From NCBI GenBank assembly GCA_020637555.1, contig JACKKF010000001.1:1-64000 (forward strand): a stretch of DNA of 64,000 bases, written 5' to 3'. Shown in pieces: positions 17,951 to 27,183 of the stretch (positions within the stretch are counted from its first letter, which is position 1; each line of letters begins with the position of its first letter). The notes below the pieces were generated by a model. That model was given only the letters and a program-made list of their open reading frames with translations, was not told where the DNA came from and made no database searches. A program made the translations under genes and the position numbers. The stretch comes from Rhodobacter sp. Its GTDB lineage: Bacteria; Pseudomonadota; Alphaproteobacteria; Rhodobacterales; Rhodobacteraceae.

Positions 17951-19231
17951 TCAGCGGAACAGCGAGAGGATGTTCTGGGGCGCCTGGTTGGCAATCGAAA
18001 GAGCCTGCACACCGAGTTGCTGCTGGACCTGCAACGCCTGCAACCGGGCCGAGGTTTCCTCCATATCGGCATCGACCAGCGACCCGATCCCCGCCTTGAG
18101 CGAGTCCATCAGGCTGTTGACATACTTGCTCTGCACATCGATGCGCCCCTGGACGGAACCAAAGTCCGCCGCAGCGCCCACGGCGGTCTGCGTCAGGCCT
18201 TCGATCGCCGAGAGCGCGGCCTTGGCACCGTTTTCGGTCGAGACGTCGATATCCTTCAGGATTTCGAGCCCGCCGCCCGCCGTGCCGGCGGTGGTGGCCG
18301 CAGCGGTGGTGGTGATGCTGGCCGCGGTGTTGTTGGTGATGGTGATCGCACCGTTCGACCCCAACGACGCCGAAATCTTCACGCCGGCCGATTCCGCTTC
18401 GAAGTTCAGGCGGTTGGTCAGGTTGGACGCGATATCCTGCACGGTATCGCCATCCCGCGCGACATAGCGGACCGCGTTGGAGATGCCGGTCAGGCCACCA
18501 ATGGTATAGGTGTCGCCGGCCAGCACCTTGTTGCCGGCTCGGGCCGTCGTGGTGGTATCGCCCGCGACCGTCAGCGTGCCGGTGTTGCCCGCCGTGATCG
18601 CCCCCGCGCCGCTGAATGCCGACGCAGCGATATCGGTGCCCGCGCCGGCGGCCGAGGCCTGCATTCCCAGGTCCGCCTTGCTGGCCGAAATGGTCGAGGC
18701 CGTCACCGAACCCGTCGCGCTGCGATCCAGGGACGACAGGATGTTGACGGTGCCCGATCCCATGACGCCCGCACCGGTGCCGGTGTTGGCGACGACGTTG
18801 GCAACCGTCGCCCCGCCCTCGCGGTTCGACAGCAGGTTGAGACCGTTGAACTGTGCCGCGCCGGTGATCGACGAGATCTGGTTGCGCAGCGCCGAAAGGT
18901 CGGTCTGGATCTTGTCACGGTCGACGTTGTCTTCCTGTGCGGCAACGATCTTGCCCTTGATCTCGGTCAGCAGGTCGGTGATCTGTTCCGACGCGGACCG
19001 CGCGACCGCGATGGTGGACGAACCCAGCGCAAGGCTGTCGGCGATGCCCTTGAAGCCCTTCACGTCCGATTCCATCGTCTTCGAGATGGACCAGATCGCC
19101 GAATTGTCCCGCGCGTTCGTGACCGACTTGCCGGTCGAGATCTCATTTTGGGTCTTGGACATGTTGGTATTGATGGTGCGCAGGGTTTGCAGCGCGACCA
19201 TCGCGGAGTTGTTGGTCAGAATCGAGGACAT
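17951..19231 (-). CDS. fliC: Flagellin
   Basis: The 426-residue protein has conserved ends: MSSILTNNSAMVALQTLRTI with the NARDN motif near residue 40 at the N-terminus, and LQVQQQLGVQALSIANQAPQ...LFR at the C-terminus, which form the D0/D1 helices of the filament. The central region (about 150-330) is Ala/Gly/Thr-rich and variable. It is secreted by the flagellar export apparatus and polymerises into the filament. AAGGGAAC precedes the start; a CtrA-like box lies about 150 bases upstream. Confidence 0.95.
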   Translation of the reverse strand: MSSILTNNSAMVALQTLRTINTNMSKTQNEISTGKSVTNARDNSAIWSISKTMESDVKGFKGIADSLALGSSTIAVARSASEQITDLLTEIKGKIVAAQEDNVDRDKIQTDLSALRNQISSITGAAQFNGLNLLSNREGGATVANVVANTGTGAGVMGSGTVNILSSLDRSATGSVTASTISASKADLGMQASAAGAGTDIAASAFSGAGAITAGNTGTLTVAGDTTTTARAGNKVLAGDTYTIGGLTGISNAVRYVARDGDTVQDIASNLTNRLNFEAESAGVKISASLGSNGAITITNNTAASITTTAAATTAGTAGGGLEILKDIDVSTENGAKAALSAIEGLTQTAVGAAADFGSVQGRIDVQSKYVNSLMDSLKAGIGSLVDADMEETSARLQALQVQQQLGVQALSIANQAPQNILSLFR

Positions 19232-19376
19232 TGGTGTTCCCTTGTCTTGAAGGCGTCTTCACGCCGGTTGCTTGCCGTTTCGCGAACGGCGACCAAGCCC
19301 TTTCTGGACCTGCGGCGATCCGGGTTCCCGGACGGCGCGCCACCACCTGGGTGCCCTGCAACCCTCGCTGCGATTC

Positions 19377-19392
19377 GCTAAGATGGACTTAA
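19377..19392 (-). promoter_or_regulatory. CtrA-like box upstream of flagellin
   Basis: The minus strand reads TTAAGTCCATCTTAGC, one mismatch from the CtrA consensus TTAA-N7-TTAAC. CtrA controls motility genes in many Rhodobacterales. It lies 146-161 bases upstream of the flagellin start, so an unseen long leader or another gene-start arrangement would be required. Confidence 0.4.
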
Positions 19393-19492
19393 TCGTGACC
19401 GCACCGTCACGGGGCATACACCGGGCATTTCCTTCAAATTCGCGGCGAAATCCGTGCATCCCGACAGGGGGCAACAGGCGATCGGAACGGCA

Positions 19493-19519
19493 AAAGGGCG
19501 GCCCCCGGGGCCGCCCTTT
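19493..19519 (-). terminator. Terminator of the flgJ-like/flgN-like operon
   Basis: AAAGGGCGGCCCC and GGGGCCGCCCTTT form a long GC-rich stem, with TTTT at its exit on the minus strand. It lies eight bases beyond the stop codon at 19528. Confidence 0.75.
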
Positions 19520-19527
19520 GCCACGCG

Positions 19528-19869
19528 TCATGCGCGCCGGTGCAAGGTTCCTGTTGGCGGGTCCAGCTCGGCCCGGGTGCCGTTGCGCCCATAGGTCTGC
19601 CCACGCCCCCCGGCGCGCACCCGCGCGATCAGCGCGCGCGTGTCCTGCATTCCCGCGATCAGGGACTCGAACAGGCGGGCGTTGCGGCGTGCAGCGTCGC
19701 CGATCCGCCGCAACGCCCGCGGGTCGGCGCCGTTGTCCGCCTCGATCCGGGCCAGCAACATCGCCTTGCGGGGCAACAGCCGCTCAAGCAGCGGCAGATC
19801 GACCGTCGCCAGCGCGGCGCGCTCGCGATCCAGCAGGGCGATCATGCGGGTGAGATCGCCCTTGCTCAC
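19528..19869 (-). CDS. Flagellar chaperone FlgN-like protein
   Basis: From GTG 19869, which overlaps the stop of the rod-binding gene, the protein is 113 residues, mostly helical: RMIALLDRERAALATVDL, RLLPRKAMLLARIE, ARRNARLFESLIAG and a TYGRNGTR tail typical of alphaproteobacterial FlgN-family proteins. FlgN escorts hook-associated proteins FlgK/FlgL to the export gate. The family match rests on the helical pattern and context, so it is moderately sure. The frame is open further upstream but that part is the shadow of the neighbouring gene. Confidence 0.65.
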   Translation of the reverse strand: MSKGDLTRMIALLDRERAALATVDLPLLERLLPRKAMLLARIEADNGADPRALRRIGDAARRNARLFESLIAGMQDTRALIARVRAGGRGQTYGRNGTRAELDPPTGTLHRRA

Positions 19870-20162
19870 TGCCCGCTCCCGGCCGGACGGCCCTGCGCGC
19901 GGACACGCAGCGCCTGTTCGATCGAATCGGCCAGACCGATGCCGCCGCGTGCAACCATCGCCTGCGCCTGCGCATCGGCGAGGAACGAGGTGAACTGCTC
20001 CTCCCCCTCGCCGCCGCCCATGGTTTCCGACGGCTTGAACACACCGGCGGCTTTCAGCATTTCCGCCAGAAAGGCACTTTCCAGTGCCTCGGCACTGCGC
20101 CTGAGGGCGTCGGGCGGCGCCGCGCGGTGCGCCGGGGTCGGGGTCGGGGGAATCACGGTCAT
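19866..20162 (-). CDS. Rod-binding protein, FlgJ N-terminal domain-like
   Basis: The 98-residue protein has the rod-binding motif ESAFLAEMLKAAG near residue 28 and a conserved EEQFTSFLADAQAQAM and GGIGLADSIEQAL, as in the N-terminal domain of FlgJ; the muramidase domain is absent, as is normal in alphaproteobacteria. It acts in the periplasm in flagellar rod assembly. GAGAGAGGAGC precedes ATG 20162. It forms a two-gene operon with the FlgN-like gene. Confidence 0.85.
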   Translation of the reverse strand: MTVIPPTPTPAHRAAPPDALRRSAEALESAFLAEMLKAAGVFKPSETMGGGEGEEQFTSFLADAQAQAMVARGGIGLADSIEQALRVRAQGRPAGSGQ

Positions 20163-20200
20163 GAGCGGCTCCTCTCTCTGGGCCCACCGTCGCCGATGTC

Positions 20201-20216
20201 GGTAAAGAAGCGGTAA
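20201..20216 (-). promoter_or_regulatory. CtrA-like box between flgJ-like gene and fliK
   Basis: The minus strand reads TTACCGCTTCTTTACC, i.e. TTAC-N7-TTACC, two mismatches from TTAA-N7-TTAAC. It lies 39-54 bases from the flgJ-like start and 46-61 bases from the fliK start, a good place to act on both promoters. Confidence 0.35.
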
Positions 20217-20261
20217 CCAACGGCTGCTAGACCGGAAGAACCCGAATGATCGAGGTTCTTC

Positions 20262-21833
20262 ATGCTGCCCGCCCTCTTGCCCGATACGGCCTTGCTGGTC
20301 GCGCGCCCAACCCGCGCCATGCCGCAGATTGGTGAATTCCATCACGTTTTCATGCAGTTGCGCGATAGCTTCGGGCGGCCGCCAGCGCCAGACACGACAC
20401 CGGCACAGGCGTTCGATCCGACCGACGGCGCGCCCGGGCACCGCGATGACCCCGTGGAGGATTCGGGTGATTCGACAGTCACCTGCCCTGCCCCGCCCCT
20501 AGCCCCGGCAGCGATGCCCGTGGCGAGCCCCGACCCGGATACCCGGATCGCTGCGGCGGCGCCCGATTCGACCGGCAGTCCGCTGCCTGCCCACAGGCCG
20601 ACACCGCCGATCGAACCGACGATCGACACCGTCACCGCGGCTTTGGTCCTGGAAGGCGGTCCAACGCCCGCAGGTCAGGCAGGCGTCAAGGACGGCGCCT
20701 TTCTCGTCCCCCAGGCGCGCGCCGATCGACTCGCACCACCAGCCCGGGTGGCGCATCCGGCGATACCCGTCGTCGCCGCCGAAGCCGCGATTCTGCTGCC
20801 GACGCAACGCGCAGGCGCGCCTGCCGGGTCGCCGGACGACGCTGTTTCACAGGTCTCGCCGAACACACCCGTGGATCGCCCCGTGCCGGTCGAACGCGCC
20901 CCAGGGCCGGTCGCCGGCGTGCCACCGTCCGACATCGGCGAACGCCCGCGCCTGGACAGGAACGCGCGCCTGACCGAGCGCCCGGGACCTGCGCAGCGCC
21001 TTTCCGGCAGCGAATATCGCGTCGCACTTTTGCCGGGGCTGAAACAGCCAGCCCCTTTTCCGGCACCCGCGTTCGCCCCAACCGCACGGCCTGAGCCGGG
21101 ACCTGCACCGGGACCTGCACCGGGATCGGGCCCAGTGATCGCCGCCGCGCCCCCAACCATCACACCGACCCCCGACCACGCCGCGCGCGCGGTGCCCGCG
21201 CCCGTGCCATCGCCAGAGGCAGCGCCAGTCGCAAGACCCCGCGCAACCACCGCACCGACCCCGCCGATTGCGACCGAAGGCCTGATCGCCGCGCCCCTGC
21301 GCCCAGAGGCTGACACCGCGGGGGATGTGCCGTTCAGCGTGGCGCCGATGCCGACAGCCCACGCGCCGACACTGGCGTCGCCGGGGTCGGCGCCGCTGGC
21401 CGATACCCTGCGCCATGTCCCGGCCCAGATTGCGGCCGCCATGCCGGAACGGGACGGTCCCGGCTTTGATCTGCGGCTCGACCCTGAGGAACTGGGCCCC
21501 GTGCGTCTGAAACTGATCAGTCACGATCAGGGCAGCCTGCTGGTCGTCCACGCCGAACGGCCCGAGACACTGGACCTGATGCGGCGGCACATCGGCGCAC
21601 TGGAAACGGACCTGCGGGCACTGGGCCATACGCAGGTGTCCTTGCGCTTCGATGGCGGTCAATCCGGCCAGGGACAGACCCCGCCGGGCGCCTTCGCCCA
21701 TGGACAGGGCGGGCGTGGGCGCGACGGTGACGCAACCGGGGGCGGTCCGCCATCCGGGGATGCCCGGACATCGCCCATCACGCCGCCGCCCTGTCGCCCG
21801 CTGTCCACCGACCGTCTCGACCTGCGCCTTTGA
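20262..21833 (+). CDS. fliK: Flagellar hook-length control protein FliK
   Basis: The 523-residue protein is long, Pro/Ala-rich and low in complexity between about residues 25 and 375. The conserved Flg_hook domain lies near residues 390-470: FDLRLDPEELGPVRLKL and SLLVVHAERPETLDLMRRHI. FliK measures the hook and switches export specificity by acting on FlhB. The disordered ruler region is normal for the family. It is followed 12 bases later by flgD. The extreme Pro/Ala content makes the opposite strand open over a long stretch. Confidence 0.88.
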   Translation: MLPALLPDTALLVARPTRAMPQIGEFHHVFMQLRDSFGRPPAPDTTPAQAFDPTDGAPGHRDDPVEDSGDSTVTCPAPPLAPAAMPVASPDPDTRIAAAAPDSTGSPLPAHRPTPPIEPTIDTVTAALVLEGGPTPAGQAGVKDGAFLVPQARADRLAPPARVAHPAIPVVAAEAAILLPTQRAGAPAGSPDDAVSQVSPNTPVDRPVPVERAPGPVAGVPPSDIGERPRLDRNARLTERPGPAQRLSGSEYRVALLPGLKQPAPFPAPAFAPTARPEPGPAPGPAPGSGPVIAAAPPTITPTPDHAARAVPAPVPSPEAAPVARPRATTAPTPPIATEGLIAAPLRPEADTAGDVPFSVAPMPTAHAPTLASPGSAPLADTLRHVPAQIAAAMPERDGPGFDLRLDPEELGPVRLKLISHDQGSLLVVHAERPETLDLMRRHIGALETDLRALGHTQVSLRFDGGQSGQGQTPPGAFAHGQGGRGRDGDATGGGPPSGDARTSPITPPPCRPLSTDRLDLRL

Positions 21834-21845
21834 CCGGAGTTTCCC

Positions 21846-22487
21846 ATGCAGATCACCTCGTCTTTCAGCAATGCGGCCGCGACCGGCGCGCAAGCCTCGA
21901 CCAACCAGTCGGACTATCTGACCTTTCTCAACATGCTGACCGTCCAGATGCAGAACCAGGATCCCCTGAACCCGATGGATGCCTCGGATTTCGCGGTGCA
22001 GCTTGCCACCTTTGCCGGGGTCGAACAGCAGACCTTCACCAATCAGCTGCTGAACGCCATGCTCGGCCAGGGCGGTCTTTCGGACCTGGGGTCCTGGGTC
22101 GGGATGGAGGCACGGGTGTTCGGCGGCGCCTGGTATGGCGGCGATGCCATCTCGTTGGCGCCGGACCCTGCCCTGGGGGCAGAGACCGCCACGCTGATCG
22201 TGCGCGATTCAACCGGCGCGATCGTCGACAGCCGCCCCATCGACCCGGTCGCGCAAAGCTATCGATGGGACGGGCTCGACAGCAGCGGCACGCGCCTGCC
22301 CGATGGCACCTACACGTTCGAGGTTGAATCGCGTCAGGGCGACTCGATTCTGGATACGCAGCCGGTTGCCGCCTATGTCCCGGTGCTGGAGGCTCGCTAT
22401 CAGAACGGCGCGACGATGCTGGTCATGCCCGGCGGCCTGATGGTCGACAGTGCCAGCGTCACCGGGTTGCGGCGACCGACCGATTGA
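21846..22487 (+). CDS. flgD: Flagellar hook capping protein FlgD
   Basis: The 213-residue protein has the FlgD N-terminus (DYLTFLNMLTVQMQNQDPLN and FAVQLATFAGVEQQ) and a C-terminal FlgD-Ig/Tudor part with YRWDGLDSSGTRLPDGTY. It caps the growing hook so that FlgE can polymerise. Length and domain order are normal. It forms an operon with fliK. Confidence 0.93.
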   Translation: MQITSSFSNAAATGAQASTNQSDYLTFLNMLTVQMQNQDPLNPMDASDFAVQLATFAGVEQQTFTNQLLNAMLGQGGLSDLGSWVGMEARVFGGAWYGGDAISLAPDPALGAETATLIVRDSTGAIVDSRPIDPVAQSYRWDGLDSSGTRLPDGTYTFEVESRQGDSILDTQPVAAYVPVLEARYQNGATMLVMPGGLMVDSASVTGLRRPTD

Positions 22488-22507
22488 TCCGGCGCCGGTC
22501 CATGCCG

Positions 22508-24037
22508 TCAGATCAGCACGGCCGCGAGCGCCACAACGCCGGCGAGGCCCGCACCGGCCAGAAACCAGGCCACGGCGGACAGATCGCGCCGGGGCTCGGG
22601 GGCGGAGCGGGGTTCGCGCAAACCAATGAGGGCCTGCTCGACGGCGTTCGGCAGATGGGGGCCGAAGCGCGCCAGCACCTGCGCCGTCCGGGCCAGATCG
22701 CGCATCAGGGCGGCAGGGCCCAGATTGGTTCGGATATAGTCCTCGACCACGGGCTGCGCCACGGTCCAGATGTTGATCGACGGGTTCAACGACCGCGCGA
22801 CCCCTTCAACCACCACCATGGTGCGCTGCAGCAGGATCAGTTCGGTGCGGGTCTGCATGCCGAACCGCTCGGTCACTTCGAACAGATAGTTCAGCAGCCG
22901 CGCCATCGAAATCCGGTCCGCCTGCATCCCGAATATCGGCTCGCCGACCGCCCTGAGCGCGCGGGCAAACTCGTCGATGTCGCGGTCGGCGGGAACATAG
23001 CCCGCCTCGAAATGCACCTCGGCAACGCGGCGGTAATCCTTGCGGATGAACCCGTAGAGAATTTCGGCGTAGACGCGCCGCGTGTATTCGTCGATCGACC
23101 CCATGATGCCGAAATCATAGGCAATGAGATCGCCGTTCGCCGCGACCTTCAGGTTGCCCTGGTGCATGTCGGCGTGGAAATACCCGTCGCGCAGCGCGTG
23201 GCTGAGGAACAGCCGCAGCACCCGTTCGCCCAATTCGATCCGGTCGACGCCCAGCGCATCGATGGCCTCGTTGTCGCCCAGCGACACCCCCTCGGCCCAG
23301 CCCAGCGTCATCACGCTGCGCGCGGACAGGCTCCAAACCGGGCGCGGAACGCGAAAGCCCGCGTCGGCCTCGGTGTTGGCGGCAAATTCGGCGGCGGCGG
23401 CCGTCTCCAGCCGCAGATCCAGTTCGCCCATGACCACGCCCTCGAAATGCGCGATCACGTCCGTCGGGCGCAGGCGCCGGGTCGAGGGCAGGAAGGTTTC
23501 GATGATCCCGGCCGCCAGATAGAAGGCATCCAGATCGCGCCGGAATGCCCGCACGATCCCCGGGCGCAGAACCTTGATGGCCACATCCTCGCCGGTTTCG
23601 GCGGCACGCGCCCGATGAACCTGCGCGATCGAGGCGGCCGCCACGGGCTCGGAAAATTCGGAAAACAGCGTGTCCAGCGGCTGTTCCAGCGCGTCCTCGA
23701 TCATCTGACGCGCCTGGGCGGTGGGAAAGGGCGGCAGCTTGTCCTGCAGGTAGCGAAGCTGATTCGCCAGATCGAACCCGACGATATCGGGCCGCGTCGA
23801 CAGAATTTGCCCGAACTTGATATAGGCAGGCCCCAAGGCGGTCAGTGCGCGCGTCACGGGCGGCAGCGCGGGGTCCCCCTTCAGCCCAAGCCAGGCAAAG
23901 GGCCACCCCATGACCCGCGCGACGAACCGCAGGCGGGGCGGCACGTTCATGGCCTCGAGCACGACGCGCATCGCGCCGGTGCGCTCGAACGTGGCACCGG
24001 TCCGGATCAACCGCCAGAGGTTGTGCGGGCCCTTCAC
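22508..24037 (-). CDS. ubiB: Ubiquinone biosynthesis accessory kinase-like protein UbiB
   Basis: The 509-residue protein belongs to the ABC1/UbiB family: the KxGQ motif as YIKFGQILSTRPD, AAASIAQVHRA (A-rich loop), VAIKVLRPG, FHADMHQGNL (catalytic-loop-like) and YDFGIMGSID (metal-binding DFG). A hydrophobic C-terminal segment (FLAGAGLAGVVALAAVLI) would anchor it in the inner membrane. It supports ubiquinone synthesis, probably by extracting lipid intermediates using ATPase activity. It starts one base after the ubiE stop, so the two are co-transcribed. Confidence 0.95.
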   Translation of the reverse strand: MKGPHNLWRLIRTGATFERTGAMRVVLEAMNVPPRLRFVARVMGWPFAWLGLKGDPALPPVTRALTALGPAYIKFGQILSTRPDIVGFDLANQLRYLQDKLPPFPTAQARQMIEDALEQPLDTLFSEFSEPVAAASIAQVHRARAAETGEDVAIKVLRPGIVRAFRRDLDAFYLAAGIIETFLPSTRRLRPTDVIAHFEGVVMGELDLRLETAAAAEFAANTEADAGFRVPRPVWSLSARSVMTLGWAEGVSLGDNEAIDALGVDRIELGERVLRLFLSHALRDGYFHADMHQGNLKVAANGDLIAYDFGIMGSIDEYTRRVYAEILYGFIRKDYRRVAEVHFEAGYVPADRDIDEFARALRAVGEPIFGMQADRISMARLLNYLFEVTERFGMQTRTELILLQRTMVVVEGVARSLNPSINIWTVAQPVVEDYIRTNLGPAALMRDLARTAQVLARFGPHLPNAVEQALIGLREPRSAPEPRRDLSAVAWFLAGAGLAGVVALAAVLI

Positions 24038-24038
24038 G

Positions 24039-24797
24039 TCAGATCTTCCAACCGGAATGCAGCGCCGCGATCCCCATCGTCAGGTTGCGGTATTTCACCT
24101 GCCCGAATCCCGCCTGCCGGATCATCGCGGCAAAGCTGTCCTGATCGGGAAACTTGCGGATCGATTCGACCAGATACTGATAGCTGTCGCGGTCCCCCGC
24201 CACGACCTGCCCCATGCGCGGGATGATCTGGAAGGAATAGAGATCGTAGACCTTCTGCATCAGCTCGTTGGGAATCTGGCTGAACTCCAGCACCATCAAC
24301 CGGCCGCCGGGTTTCAGCACCCGATAGGCCTCGGCCAGCGCATCGGGGATGCGGACCACATTGCGGATGCCGAAACTGATCGTGTAGGCGTCAAACGTGT
24401 TGGCCGCAAAGGGCAGCGCCATCGCGTCGCCCACCACCCAGTCCAGGCGGTCGGCCATGCGCTCGGCCTCGGCGCGTTTGCGGCCTTCGTCCAGCATGGG
24501 CGCGGTCATGTCCAGGACGGTCGCGCGCGCCGTGTCACCCGCGCGCTGCAGAAAGCGGAACGCCACGTCGCCCGTGCCACCCGCGACATCCAGCAGGTGC
24601 TGTCCGGGGCGCGGCGCCAGCCAGTCCATCATCGCATCTTTCCAGACGCGGTGAATGCTGAAACTCATGAGGTCGTTCATGATGTCGTATTTTGACGCAA
24701 CCGAGGAAAAGACGCCGTGGACCATGCCGGCCTTGCGGGTCTCGTCCACGGTCTGGAAACCGAAATGCGTGGTGCGGGTCTGGTCCGTCGGGCTCAT
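24039..24797 (-). CDS. ubiE: Ubiquinone/menaquinone C-methyltransferase UbiE
   Basis: The 252-residue SAM methyltransferase has VFSSVASKYDIMNDLMSFSI and HRVWKDAM at the N-terminus, LLDVAGGTGDVAFRFL as the SAM-binding motif I, and ISFGIRNV plus LEFSQIPN, all diagnostic of UbiE. It performs the C-2 methylation of the benzoquinol ring in ubiquinone synthesis. It is the first gene of ubiE-ubiB and diverges from mutM, sharing a 145-base spacer. Confidence 0.96.
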   Translation of the reverse strand: MSPTDQTRTTHFGFQTVDETRKAGMVHGVFSSVASKYDIMNDLMSFSIHRVWKDAMMDWLAPRPGQHLLDVAGGTGDVAFRFLQRAGDTARATVLDMTAPMLDEGRKRAEAERMADRLDWVVGDAMALPFAANTFDAYTISFGIRNVVRIPDALAEAYRVLKPGGRLMVLEFSQIPNELMQKVYDLYSFQIIPRMGQVVAGDRDSYQYLVESIRKFPDQDSFAAMIRQAGFGQVKYRNLTMGIAALHSGWKI

Positions 24798-24942
24798 GCT
24801 GCCACCCTAATCTAGCGCGTCGCCCCTCCTTAGCCGAGGTTGGCCGGTCTCACAATGCGACCGGGACGCCCCGCCGGACCCCGTTGTCCGCAGCGATGCC
24901 CACGGATACCCTGTGCGCGCGTTCCCCGTCCCGAGGTCTCCG

Positions 24943-25806
24943 ATGCCCGAACTGCCCGAGGTTGAAACCGTCCGCCGCGGGCTGGTGCCGGCGATGGAGG
25001 GGCAGCGCATCGCCGGGGCCGAGATTCGCCGACCCGATCTGCGCTGGCCCTTTCCTGACCGCATGGCTGACCGTCTGACCGGCGCGCGCGTCGAGCGGCT
25101 GCGCCGGCGGTCGAAATACATCCTGGCCGATCTGGACACCGGCGAGACGCTGCTGATTCATCTGGGCATGTCGGGGCGGATGACCATTTCGGGACTGGCG
25201 GCGCCCTATGTGCCGGGTCAGTTTCACCATCACCACCCGGCGGCGGAAAAACACGACCATGTGGTTCTGGACATGGCCGGCGGCGCGCGCGTCACCTTCA
25301 ACGATCCGCGCCGGTTCGGCGCGATGGATCTGGTCGCCACCACCAGCGCCGAACTGCACCCGCTGCTGGCCGCGCTGGGGCCGGAACCCCTGGGAAATGC
25401 CTTTTCCGCCGAGTATCTGGCCGACCGCCTCGCCGGGCGCAAGGGACCGATCAAGGCGCTGCTGCTGGATCAGAAACTAGTGGCCGGGCTGGGCAACATC
25501 TATGTGTGCGAGGCCCTGAACCGTGCCCGCATCCACCCCGAGCGGGCGGGTGGGCGGATCGCGCGGGCCCGGCTGGAGCGGCTGACGACCGAGATTCGCA
25601 GCGTCCTGATCGAGGCCATCGCCGCAGGCGGGTCCAGCCTGCGGGACTATCGTCAGGCGGACGGCGAACTGGGATATTTTCAGCACGCCTTTCGGGTCTA
25701 TGACCGCGAGGGCGCCCCCTGCCCGACGCCGGCGTGCCCGGGGATCATCCGCCGCATGGTGCAGGGCGGGCGGTCGACCTACTACTGTCCGGTCTGTCAG
25801 AGATAA
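24943..25806 (+). CDS. mutM: Formamidopyrimidine-DNA glycosylase
   Basis: The 287-residue enzyme starts MPELPEVETVRRGL, with the catalytic Pro2 and Glu3; LRRRSKYIL holds the conserved lysine, and GLGNIYVCEALNRARIHP and the C-terminal zinc finger CPTPACPG...YYCPVCQR are intact. It removes 8-oxoguanine and formamidopyrimidines from DNA and nicks the abasic site. Its neighbours (ubiE upstream, enoyl-CoA hydratase downstream) are the standard order for this bacterial group. Confidence 0.96.
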   Translation: MPELPEVETVRRGLVPAMEGQRIAGAEIRRPDLRWPFPDRMADRLTGARVERLRRRSKYILADLDTGETLLIHLGMSGRMTISGLAAPYVPGQFHHHHPAAEKHDHVVLDMAGGARVTFNDPRRFGAMDLVATTSAELHPLLAALGPEPLGNAFSAEYLADRLAGRKGPIKALLLDQKLVAGLGNIYVCEALNRARIHPERAGGRIARARLERLTTEIRSVLIEAIAAGGSSLRDYRQADGELGYFQHAFRVYDREGAPCPTPACPGIIRRMVQGGRSTYYCPVCQR

Positions 25807-25867
25807 CTTGATCACCCGCCCCATCCTGATATGCACGGGCGCGGAAAACGACCAAAGGGAACCCCTC

Positions 25868-26644
25868 ATGGCGTATGAAACGATTGTCGTCGAAATCGCG
25901 CATTACGTCGCGCTGATCCGCCTGAACCGGCCCGAGGCGCTGAACGCGCTGAACTCGCAATTGCTGGGCGAATTGGCAGACGCGCTGAAAGCCGCCGACA
26001 AGAACGACAAGGTGCGCTGCATCGTCCTGACCGGATCGGACAAGGCCTTTGCCGCGGGCGCCGACATCAGCGAGATGTCGAAGAAGAGCTTTGTCGACAT
26101 GTTCGAGGAAGATTTCTTCACCCCAGAAACCGACGCGCTGCTGGCCGTGCGCAAACCGATCATTGCCGCGGTCGCGGGCTACGCCCTGGGGGGCGGCTGC
26201 GAACTGGCGATGATGTGCGATTTCATCATCGCAGGCGACAACGCCAAGTTCGGCCAGCCGGAAATCAACCTGGGCGTCGTGGCCGGGATCGGCGGCACCC
26301 AGCGCCTGACCCGCTTTGTCGGCAAGTCGAAAGCGATGGACATGCATCTGACCGGCCGGTTCATGGATGCCGAAGAGGCCGAACGCTCGGGCCTGGTCAG
26401 CCGCGTCGTTCCCGCCAAGAAGCTGATCGAGGAAGCGATGGCCGCGGCGCAGAAGATCGCGTCCAAATCCGGCATCGCGACCAAGGTGGTGAAGGAAGCG
26501 GTCAACCGCAGCTATGAAACCACGCTGCGAGAGGGCATTCTGTTCGAACGTCGGGTCTTTCACGCGCTGTTCAACACCGAGGACCAGAAAGAAGGCATGA
26601 GCGCCTTTCTGGAAAAGCGCGAGGCGCAGTTCCGCGATCGCTGA
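25868..26644 (+). CDS. Enoyl-CoA hydratase
   Basis: The 258-residue crotonase-family protein has AFAAGADISEMS (oxyanion hole), AGYALGGGCELAMMCD with the first catalytic Glu, and FGQPEINLGVVAGIGGTQRL with the second Glu, so it should be an active short-chain enoyl-CoA hydratase of beta-oxidation. It lies between mutM and rpsT and is followed by a clear terminator. The start ATG follows AAAGGGAACCCCTC. Confidence 0.95.
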   Translation: MAYETIVVEIAHYVALIRLNRPEALNALNSQLLGELADALKAADKNDKVRCIVLTGSDKAFAAGADISEMSKKSFVDMFEEDFFTPETDALLAVRKPIIAAVAGYALGGGCELAMMCDFIIAGDNAKFGQPEINLGVVAGIGGTQRLTRFVGKSKAMDMHLTGRFMDAEEAERSGLVSRVVPAKKLIEEAMAAAQKIASKSGIATKVVKEAVNRSYETTLREGILFERRVFHALFNTEDQKEGMSAFLEKREAQFRDR

Positions 26645-26651
26645 GCGAAAC

Positions 26652-26676
26652 GGCCGGGCCCTTCGCCCGGCCTTTT
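26652..26676 (+). terminator. Rho-independent terminator
   Basis: GGCCGGGC-CCTTC-GCCCGGCC is an 8-bp stem followed by TTTT, eight bases after the enoyl-CoA hydratase stop. Confidence 0.85.
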
Positions 26677-26885
26677 GCTGTCACGCGCGCAGGTCCCCGG
26701 CCCCGATCGTGCCGGTGAATCGCCTGATCCGCATGACAGAACTTTCCTGTTTCCTTTCCGCCCGCTTTGCCCTATACGCCGCCGCACATGCGCGTGGGCC
26801 CGCTTAGGCAAGAATCGACCTGATCCCTGTGGATCGGTGGGTCTGTGTGCAACAATATTGAAACAGACCCGGAAAGAGCCCAGAC

Positions 26886-27152
26886 ATGGCCAATACGCCC
26901 CAGTCCAAGAAACGCGCGCGCCAGAACGAAGCCCGCTTTGAAGTGAACAAAGCCCGCCGTTCGCGCATCCGCACCTATCTGCGCAAGGTCGAGGAAGCGA
27001 TCGCCTCGGGCGATGCGGCGGCCGCCAAGGCGGCGCTGGTTGCGGTTCAGCCGGAACTGGCCCGCGGTGTCACCAAAGGCGTGCTGCACAAGAACACCGC
27101 TGCGCGCAAGATGTCGCGCCTGGCGTCGCGCGTGAAAGCCATCGGCGCCTGA
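26886..27152 (+). CDS. rpsT: 30S ribosomal protein S20
   Basis: The 88-residue basic protein (MANTPQSKKRARQNEARFEV..., ending AARKMSRLASRVKAI) is S20, which binds 16S rRNA early in small-subunit assembly. It has its own terminator and the usual position before dnaA. The 209-base leader upstream contains an AT-rich CCTATACG sequence that could be a -10 element, and a DnaA-box-like TGTGGATCG, but neither is firm. Confidence 0.97.
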   Translation: MANTPQSKKRARQNEARFEVNKARRSRIRTYLRKVEEAIASGDAAAAKAALVAVQPELARGVTKGVLHKNTAARKMSRLASRVKAIGA

Positions 27153-27183
27153 TCCGACGCGATCAAGTCATTAAAATTAAAGG

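Noticed and set aside
22484..24226. A 580-residue plus-strand frame opposite ubiB/ubiE
   Set aside because: His/Arg/Gly-rich shadow sequence with no family features.
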